Origin: Progne subis subis
Lineage: Eukaryota; Chordata; Aves; Passeriformes; Hirundinidae
Direction: 5' to 3'
Assembly: GCA_022316685.1 (NCBI GenBank)
Contig: JAKJHU010000180.1
Span: 496,001-560,000, forward strand
Length of the DNA stretch: 64,000 nucleotides
This document shows positions 56,636-64,000 of this stretch, piece by piece. The notes beneath the pieces are model-generated. The model saw nothing but the letters and a program-made list of their open reading frames with translations, did no database searches and had not been told where the DNA came from. The translations under genes were made by a program, and so were the position numbers. Numbering within the stretch: the first letter of the stretch is position 1; each line of letters begins with the position of its first letter.

Positions 56636-57620
56636 GGTGCAGGCGGGCGGGGAACGAAGCCAGAGGCGGCGAGGCTCGTGTGCGGGGGGCGGGGGCTCCT
56701 GCCGGGCCTGTCGCTGTCACGGTCCCTGTCACAACAACAGCTGCGGCTCGGCAGGCGGAACTTCCGGCTCGCCTGTTCCCCGGCAACCGCTTGAGCAGCC
56801 GCGCTTCCGGCCGGGGATCGCGGGGGCGGGGCTGTGGCGTTCGTGTACGGAGTCACCTCCGTGGGTGCGAAGCCGCCCGTAGTGCTCCCGGGGCACTCGA
56901 AGCCGCTTCACAGACTTCGCCACCCCGGCAGGTGTCCGTATGCGTCTGTCCCCATCCCGCTGCCGGGCGCTATGTCGCCGACAGCCCCGGGAGGCAGCGG
57001 TGCGCGTTCATTGGCTGATCCGGTCGTCCCCTCGGCGCTGATTGGCGCGGTGTCTCGTCAGTCCGACGCTCCGCCAGTGTCGCGCTGAAGGCGCGGCGGT
57101 CGGAGAGCGTGCTGAGGAAGGGTAGTGCTGTCGGGCATTGAGGGCTGTTCGCCATGGCTGGCGTGTATCTGTTCTCGCATCCCGCGCTGTATACACGTTA
57201 CCGGGCAGGGCTCTGCTCCGCCGCTGCCCTGGCGCTGTTGCTCATCACGGCCCTCACCTACGTGCCGCCGCTGCTGCTGGCATACCGGAGCCACGGTGAG
57301 CGCCACAGGACCCCACGCGGCCCTACCGGGCCCGGCGCATCCCTGAAACCTCATGCTGTTTCTGCCCTCAGGTTTCTGGCTGAAGCAGAGCGCGTACCTG
57401 GAGCAGCCCACTGTTCGTTTCCGGTACGAGGTTCTCTTCGTCGCCACCATCGGGTCTGGTCCGGGCAGCTTCTTGGCATGGAGCACATTCCCAGCATTCA
57501 ACAGACTCCAGGAGGACCGGCTCCGAGTCCCGCTCCTGTCGGTAGGCCTACTCGGGGTTGCCCACCAACAGTGGCGAGAAGCGAGACTGCAGAGTGAGGC
57601 CAGCGGACCGGCAGTCGGCT
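56230..57620. promoter_or_regulatory. CpG-rich bidirectional promoter, GABARAPL2 / TMEM231
   Basis: A CpG-dense block covers GABARAPL2 exons 1-2 and TMEM231 exons 1-2, which diverge from it. Between the start codons (56636-57153) I see two ETS-type sites CTTCCGG (56761-56767 and 56804-56810), an X-box-like element (56775-56787) and two reversed CCAAT boxes, ATTGG, at 57010-57014 and 57041-57045. There is no TATA box. Confidence 0.85.
56775..56787. promoter_or_regulatory. Candidate RFX X-box (GTTCCCCGGCAAC)
   Basis: An inverted repeat of the X-box type: one half-site, GGCAAC, is perfect and the other, GTTCCC, has one base off the usual GTTGCC, with a 1-base spacer. RFX factors use such sites to drive ciliary genes, and TMEM231 is a ciliary gene. 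It is 367 bp from the TMEM231 start and 140 bp from that of GABARAPL2. Confidence 0.45.
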
Positions 57621-60600
57621 CAGGGCACGAGTGCTGATGGCGCTTTTGAGCGGGTGGCCCGTCAGGCACTGCTGCCTTCAGGTAGCAGCAGATCTATGTA
57701 TAACCTTGTGCCTCACGTCGGGATTTCCTGGATTTTTAATGAGTCCCTTTTCACTCCCTCTCAGTGTTACTGAATCATAGCATTACTTAAGATTGGAAAA
57801 AGCCCGTAAGACCAAGTCCAGTCATTAACCAAACCCTACCAATTTTGCCACTAAACCATGCTTGTAAGCACTGCTGGTGGCTTGCATGAACACACCAAAT
57901 TTTTTACTTTCCTCAAATTAGTTTTTCCCCTCTCCCCTGGCCAAATAGCTTATCATGATGTGAAGTTTGCAGGGTAACCCCTAGATTTGGAAGCAGATAC
58001 ATGCCTTCATAGCACATAATCTCTGCCTTGCAGTCACTTTTCTTTCTGGGATTTCACGGTGGCAGTTATTTTTCTGACTGCCTCTATTACAAGCCCTGCT
58101 ATATCTGCAAGTAGCTGAAGTACTGGACACTGGCACACAAGGATACCAAGCCTTGGCTCACAGTCAGGAATCAGTAATACAGAGGCCATTTAAGAAGCAT
58201 GCTGCAGTGGCAGGAGGCACAAGCCTGACCATCAGTCATATATTTGCACTGTGTCTTACAGAATATCCAGCATTAAGGCATGCTTTGTAGCATGCAGGGG
58301 ATGGTGTAGGGCAGAAAAGACCTTGAAGTAAACCTCTCTCTGGAGGGGTATATGAGACAATGGATAACAGACATCAGTGTGGATGACTTGTTTGTCTCTA
58401 GTCCTCCGTCTATAAGTAGTCAAGTAGCTTTTTATTGCATTCCTACCTATGCCATTTATTTGCTTCCTTGGTATGTCTGTGCTGCAGTTGTGGAAATTCC
58501 CTGGGGTTTTACTTTTTTTGTTTTTCCTTCTAACAGAAATTCCTGTCTTTAAAAAAAATTTGTTTAGACTAGAGAAGAAGACAAAAATCAAGATGGCAAA
58601 ATGGATCAGTTGCATTTTAAACTGGAACTTCCACTACAACCAACAGAGCATGTAGTTGGTGTTCAGCTGATTCTACTCTTTTCCTACCAGCTTTACGTGA
58701 GCATTTTTTGGTTTGTTTGTTGTGATGTATAGACCCATTGTAATATTCCAGTAGTGGTTAGACAAAAGATGAAAAGAAACTTTCCACACTTGAAATGTCT
58801 ATCTAAAATACGTATTTTACTAAAAAATATTTATTTTCTCCTTCTCTGCTGTGTCATTCCTAGTCGAGCTCTCTTACGTATTTTGATACACTTTGTTAGG
58901 AATTTTTTTGGTTTTTTTTAATTTTTAAGCTCTGTATTCTCTTGAGCTGTAGTGCACCATACAGGACAGAAGTGCACAACAGTGAGCATCAGTGTGGGTG
59001 GCACCTGGAAATAACTGAGCATCTTGCAATAGGCAGAAGGATGTGCATTCCTACAAACTGCTGTGTCTTGACGTAACCGGTTCATTTTCAGAAGTTGAGA
59101 GTCAGGCCATTGCAGCAGCCTAAAACTCCTTAGATTTTGCTTAACAGCTCTTGAAGCATCGTACTCATCTGGCAGGATCTTCTGTATCTTGTAACTGGGA
59201 TGAGGAAGCAAGTGTTACAGGAAGACAATACGATTCCCCTGCCATTGTACCTCAGGTGGCAGTACAATTGATATCTAAAGCAAAGAGTAAAACACCAGTG
59301 CACAGAGCACTCAGGGTTACATCTGAAAGGAGCAATAATACAGAGCTGCGTTGGGTGCAGCTGTGCAGACAAGAAGTTCTTTTCCTAGGGAGATTAGGCT
59401 ATTTCTTTGGAGAGTCTTGCTGATTGCAGGTGGACAAGCTTAGCAAGCATAGCTATGTAGTATAGAAATGTTCTTAAGCCTGAGGCCCAGAATAAAGGCC
59501 CAACAGTCCTAAATTTGGGCTGAAGTATTTGGTCAGGTATTAGTATCCGAGAGAGTTGCGATATTCACCACACTTTATTGCACTGCAAATGTGGAAATTT
59601 TCCTTCGGACTGAGTGGTCAATAAGAACCAAGGATCTACCTTCTTTATTTGGTTCTTGTTGCAGAGTACAAGTCCTTGATTTTGACTGTTGAGTTTCTTA
59701 AAGTGTGTCTCCAATGAATGTGTTTAGTCACCTTGCTGCTTTTTACATGTTATGGCTAGTCAAATCTTTCTGTCATTAGCCACAGACGTTGGACTTCACT
59801 GAATTTCCTGTAGAACTTTGTTGAGTTAATAAAGTTAGTTAACTATTAACTAAGGTAGTTCACTTCTTTTTAAAAAAATGGTATTTTTTTATTTGGTGTT
59901 CCCTTGTTTAGACTAAGGTGATGATCTGAAGCTTGGGAGTCATAGAAAAATCAAATCCACGTAGAAAAATTTGTAGATAGCAAGAGGTAGAAAAGTGTGT
60001 TGTGTCCCTCCTCCTCCCCCTCAATTTTCCTTTTTTGTGTTCACTATTTCAGAGAATGTCAACTTTTGTGATGCAGAGCATGGCTTTTCTTCAGTTTTTT
60101 TCTCCTGTGCCAGGGTCTCAGCTCTATGTGAATGGAGACTTGAAATTAAACCAGAGGCAATTACTTAACCATTGTGGACTGGATACCAGATACAATGTGA
60201 GGAAACGTTTTTCCCTTCCCCCTCAATTCACCACCCCCCCCCCCCCCCCCTCTTAATCCTCCTAGTATCATAGGTGACACCCGAATTGTTTCTACTACTC
60301 CACGGAGTGAACTGGTTAGGACTTTGGGAATAGGGAAGAGGTTATTCCGCCAAGATGTTAAGTCTGATGTTTATGTTCATTCCTTGAAGGGCATAGTTAC
60401 TTTGTGTAAGAATTACTGTCTTGAAGACTGAACAAATAATTAAAGTGTCTCCTTGTTGTAACAGGTATCTGTGGTCAATGGCACAAGTCCCTTTGCAAGT
60501 GACTATGATCTAGTAAACATCATTGCAGCATATTGGGATAGAAATGGTAAGAATGTATAGTTAAATGACAGTAGTAGTTAGCATATTGGCAGCTTTTTTT

Positions 60601-61864
60601 GTGAAGTATATGACTTGTGTATTAATACCTAAAAGCCCCTTAACCTGGATGTTTCCTTTCTCCATTTCAGTGACAACAGTCTTTTCAGATCCCAGCCCTG
60701 TTTGGATGACTGGAAGGGCAACAGATACGCCATTTATCATTAATGCCACCATTCATTACCCAGTGGAAGTTATCTTATATCCTTTGAAAACTGCACAAAC
60801 TGTGACATAACAGGGTTATATTATTTGAACGTCCACCACACACAGGCCAAGTGAAAACTGTTTTTTTTCCTAGATGTATTGGTAAACTTTTTTTTTTTTT
60901 TTTTTTGTTAGCTTAGCAAATGCTACAATTGTGGAGTCAATGAAATACCTATTTGTCCGTTCCTTCAGATGGTTGTGCATGCATAACCACTTTTTGCCTT
61001 TCTTTAATGGGAACCTGTGTTGATTTTCATCTTTGCTAAAAAGGCCTTTAAAGCAGTTTGTTACCTATTCTCAGGGAATATTTGTAGTACATCTTGTATT
61101 GGTTCTGCAGGACCTGCTGTCTCTATCTGTCACAGATGCCACTTGCCAAGCATGATACTGTAGTCTGTGACCTAAAGCAAATCATTAGAAATCTTTATGC
61201 AAGATCATCTAAACAAATAATAACTCCCACAGTGGGAGGTAGTTACATCTGTTCATGTGCAGACAGACTGGAATTTTTTTAACAAAATAATTCTTTGTTC
61301 ATTAAGTTCTTTGCTCTTTTTCTTAGACAAGAACAAGTCTGCATTTAGAAGAACCGGTATGAAGAACACTTCTTACCAAGACTTGTTTTCTGCCTGAATA
61401 TTAACAATAAGTACTTCCTGATGACTCATGCACAAAGTAGGTACTTTACCCAGAATTGATTTAAATGTCTTCTAGGACAGACGTTCTCTACAGCTTTTGT
61501 TACCTACCATGGTTAGAAGGCTTTTAGGTGTTTTTGTGGTTCAGAGGCTTAGCATGTGTGATACAAACTGATGTCTTAACAAGGTTTGTGCCTTTCTGCC
61601 TATGAATTTATTTGTTTAGATATCAGAGTATAGCATCAGAAGCTTCTCTATTAACACTCCTTGACTTTCTTCAAATATCAGCCAGGATTTTGGGAAATTA
61701 TTAAATTTGCCTGGATCCAGTATGTCAGCATCCTCCTTATCTTTCTTTGGGCGTTTCGTAGGATTAAGATGTTTTTGTTCCAGAATCAGGTGTTGACTAC
61801 AATTCCAGTATCACCAGTTCTTCCCGTATCTCCAATACTATCATACAAACAGCACCAGTCCTGA
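57154..61864 (+). CDS. TMEM231: Transmembrane protein 231 (ciliary transition-zone MKS/B9 complex)
   Basis: TMEM231 is a two-pass membrane protein of the transition zone at the ciliary base; human mutations cause Joubert and Meckel syndromes. Coding exons are 57154-57295, 57372-57541, 58568-58696, 60053-60196, 60465-60546, 60671-60776 and 61675-61864, giving 963 nt and 320 aa (human 316). I see [16 protein letters not shown], a first membrane span at about 22-44, [19 protein letters not shown] [27 protein letters not shown], glycosylation sequons NVS, NGTS and NATI in the luminal part, [14 protein letters not shown], and a second span at about 269-285 followed by a basic tail. Six exons join with consistent phases by GT-AG rules; the last intron is U12-type. 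The ATG at 57154 is in good context (GCCATGG). Confidence 0.94.
57772..57875 (-). mobile_element. CR1-like 3'-end fragment in TMEM231 intron 2
   Basis: The plus strand reads a degraded gaatcatag, then gattggaaaaagccc, then ccaagtccagtcattaacc and ccactaaaccatg. This is the reverse complement of a common avian CR1 3' region. Short and old. Confidence 0.65.
60234..60250. repeat. Poly(C) run after TMEM231 exon 4
   Basis: Seventeen consecutive C bases begin 38 bases after the exon 4 donor. Its length is likely to be variable and it is prone to sequencing error. Confidence 0.9.
60777..61674 (+). other. TMEM231: U12-type (minor spliceosome) intron of TMEM231
   Basis: The intron opens with ATATCCTTT, a perfect U12 AT-AC class 5' splice site, right where the reading frame must break (GTT ATC TT). 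Near its end is CTCCTTGAC (61657-61665), which matches the U12 branch consensus TTCCTTRAC at 8 of 9 positions. The branch A at 61664 is 10 bases from the junction that restores the conserved frame (LYQPGFWE). That junction leaves AA as the last intron bases, so this would be a rare AT-AA intron. Confidence 0.75.
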
Positions 61865-62332
61865 AGACATGCCTGAGAACACTTTATAGAAGTGCCTTTC
61901 AAAAACAGTTACCTGATTTTATTCTTTGTGTACTTCTTACATCAGAATTTTGTAAGCATGTTCCAGCTGTGCTCTGTGCTTCCTTTTTAAAATACATGTT
62001 CGTTCATCTAATTTCTTCAGGAACACTGCATTGGAGCTGGAAAATTTTATATTTTTGACAGTTAAAGAAGAGCCTAGTTATTTTTCTGCAACTGGAACAT
62101 GCCTCAAAAACCATCTTGAAAACTGAAAATAATATGCTAAAAGTAACAACATTAACTGTTTTTACTTCTTGTAAATCAATTCACTGCAGTCTTGGAGTTG
62201 TCAAGAGTTATTTGTATGTGCATTTATGTGCACTATGAAATGAAAAAATGCATGGATAAGTTGAGGTCAGAGATGTGCTTCTGTAACTGTGGCTATATAT
62301 ACTCAGCAATTTAATTATTAAATTGGATGATG

Positions 62333-62338
62333 AATAAA
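62333..62338 (+). terminator. TMEM231: Poly(A) signal AATAAA for TMEM231
   Basis: A canonical hexamer about 470 bases after the TMEM231 stop, within an AT-rich stretch. It is the best candidate for the 3' end. Confidence 0.65.
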
Positions 62339-62359
62339 TTAAAGGTTGAAATAAGAAAC

Positions 62360-64000
62360 CAGGTTTTGGGTGATAGTGTGTGCAAAATTTGCACAACCAT
62401 TTACAATTGGCGTTATTACTGTAGCACCAGACCATTAATTGTGAATAGTAAAACAGAGAATCCTTATATATTGAAAGAAAACTAGCAAAAAATTCTACCA
62501 GGGATGCTTCAGAGTTTCAAAGTAAGTGAATAATTGTCTTCAGAACTTTAATAGTTTAGAACAGATAAAAATTATATTCACCTGGTAAACACTGAAAGAC
62601 TGTGTCCCACGTTCTTGATGGTGGTGGTCATAGGGAAGATTATTTTATCTTCTTTTTCTGGGCTAACTTTTTTATGCCAGACAAACTTACAAGAGAAGAC
62701 AACATAATTTCCATTATGTTTTCAGTTTTGTATTAAAGAATGAATTCTAGCAAAACAGTGTTACAGCAGGACAGAACTTAAAACAATGCTAGAATTCTGC
62801 AAAAAATTCCAAGTGTCTTTGGTTCTCTTGAACTCTTAAGACACGGTGCAGCTATGAAATATGAAAAGAGCAGCTTAGCAGTATGCCACCTTTTTGGCCA
62901 TTGTCCTCTAGAGTTCAACATCCTGGCAGCTGGGAGAGCTAGTCTTTTCCAAAAGTCTCCAGTTTGGTCTTGGATCTTTGAAGTCTTTCTGTGGCAGTGT
63001 AGGGTTACTGATACCTGGCTTCATGTCACCATCTCCAGAGTCAAAGCAACTGTCTACTGCTTTTTAGTGCTTCTAGCCACTGCACAGCAAGAATGAAGGG
63101 GGTTGTGAGCTTGTTTCTCCCATATCTCAAGCTAATATACATCTGGTATGCTCTCCTTTGCAGCAGTAAAACAGGTGCTTGTGTGACTATGTGAGCTAAT
63201 TCAGAGTTCATTATGGTGAAGATGATCTTTACCAAATATATAATCACTTTTTCAGATAAGTCAGTTCCCTGACTGAACTTGGTATGTGTCTGCACAAGCA
63301 TTAAGATGGACATGAACAAGGGGTAGAAATCTCTGGAGAGACCACAGGACCACAATTTAAGGGTTTGAATGTTTTACTCCCACAAAAATGGAATGTGTAA
63401 TAGTCTTCCTCCAAGCTGAACAGAAGTCTGTTTAAGGCAGTGACAGAAACATGGAAGAGATTAATGCTGGAAAGCCACTGTACTGGGAAGACTCCATTAA
63501 TCCATTAATTCCTCTCTCACTTTCCTCTCCTTTTGTAGCCTTTCACATTAAGTTAGAACAAGTGATGCTTCTCAGAGCAACAGTTCAGTGAATACAAGTG
63601 GAAAAAAAAATGGAGATTAGGTCTAGTTCCAGAAATACAGAGCAAAAAAAATCCTTAATGTTCTCTTTTCCTTTAAATGGAGAGAACTGGAAAAAAATAC
63701 TCTACAGTATTGTAAACAAAGAACTACATACATTAAAAAGAGGCAATCAAAAGAGTTATTTACTTGCAGGTGGCATGTAATTGTTTAATATGACCTGAAG
63801 CCATCCCTCCATTTCTTTTCGAAGAGGTGTTTCATGACTAGGACTAATAACTGAATGCATGGTAAATGGAACCATAAAGGCAGATGTTACCACAGCAGGA
63901 AAAAAACCCCAAAACCCTGTGATACATCTGCTTTGGTGACTTCCTGGATCACTTTTTATACTGACCGTAGTTCTTGGTTCATAGTTTTGACTCATTTCTC
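62360..64000. other. Sequence downstream of TMEM231, no recognised gene
   Basis: No exon of a known family is visible. A 79-codon minus-strand open frame at 63756-63995 runs nearly to the window edge and I cannot assign it. In mammals CHST5/CHST6 follow TMEM231, but no sulfotransferase motif occurs here. Confidence 0.5.

Noticed and set aside
60777..60806. Ordinary GT-AG splicing of the last TMEM231 intron through a GTGACA donor at 60802
   Set aside because: It keeps the frame but adds about seven non-conserved residues and loses the conserved YQ before PGFWE. The U12 signals fit better.

Overview
This window is eukaryotic nuclear DNA from a bird. The exons encode vertebrate proteins with GT-AG introns. 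The interspersed repeats are CR1 retroposons, including avian-type 3' ends, and I saw no SINEs or mammalian LINE-1. The species cannot be named from the sequence. I recognise seven protein genes: the 3' end of TAT (tyrosine aminotransferase), CHST4-like sulfotransferase, TERF2IP (RAP1), KARS1 (lysyl-tRNA synthetase), ADAT1 (tRNA adenosine deaminase), GABARAPL2 (ATG8 family) and TMEM231 (ciliary transition zone).

Layout. At 1-1380 (+) are the last intron, last coding exon and 3' UTR of TAT. About 10 kb without a recognisable gene follows, with one CR1 relic. CHST4 (+) has its whole coding region in one exon at 11552-12772. TERF2IP (-) runs from 18777 down to 17093. It is head-to-head with KARS1 (+), which spans 18857-27194 in 14 coding exons plus an alternative mitochondrial first exon at 19024-19115. 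ADAT1 (+) follows KARS1 almost directly and has 9 coding exons from 28160 to 47088. GABARAPL2 (-) has 4 exons from 56635 down to 52530 and is head-to-head with TMEM231 (+), 7 exons from 57154 to 61864. Three CpG-rich blocks mark the promoters: TERF2IP/KARS1, ADAT1 and GABARAPL2/TMEM231. I placed every exon by conserved protein sequence, splice dinucleotides and reading phase. Each model closes without frameshifts: RAP1 327 aa, KARS1 585 aa (cytosolic) or 595 aa (mitochondrial), ADAT1 501 aa, GABARAPL2 117 aa and TMEM231 320 aa.

These are housekeeping genes that share promoters and chromosomal position rather than one pathway, although KARS1 and ADAT1 both act on tRNA. From memory, the block TERF2IP-KARS1-ADAT1-GABARAPL2-TMEM231 matches human 16q23.1, while TAT and CHST4 lie at human 16q22.2. 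The window therefore joins two human loci.

I found no undescribed multi-gene system. The most interesting local signals are: a minor-spliceosome (U12) intron in TMEM231 that appears to have AT-AA ends; a 79-bp gap between the TERF2IP and KARS1 start codons; a pure 28-copy 9-bp polypyrimidine array at the 5' end of ADAT1; an exact 61-bp tandem duplication downstream of TERF2IP; a 32-bp imperfect triplication over the KARS1 stop codon; and a candidate RFX X-box upstream of TMEM231.
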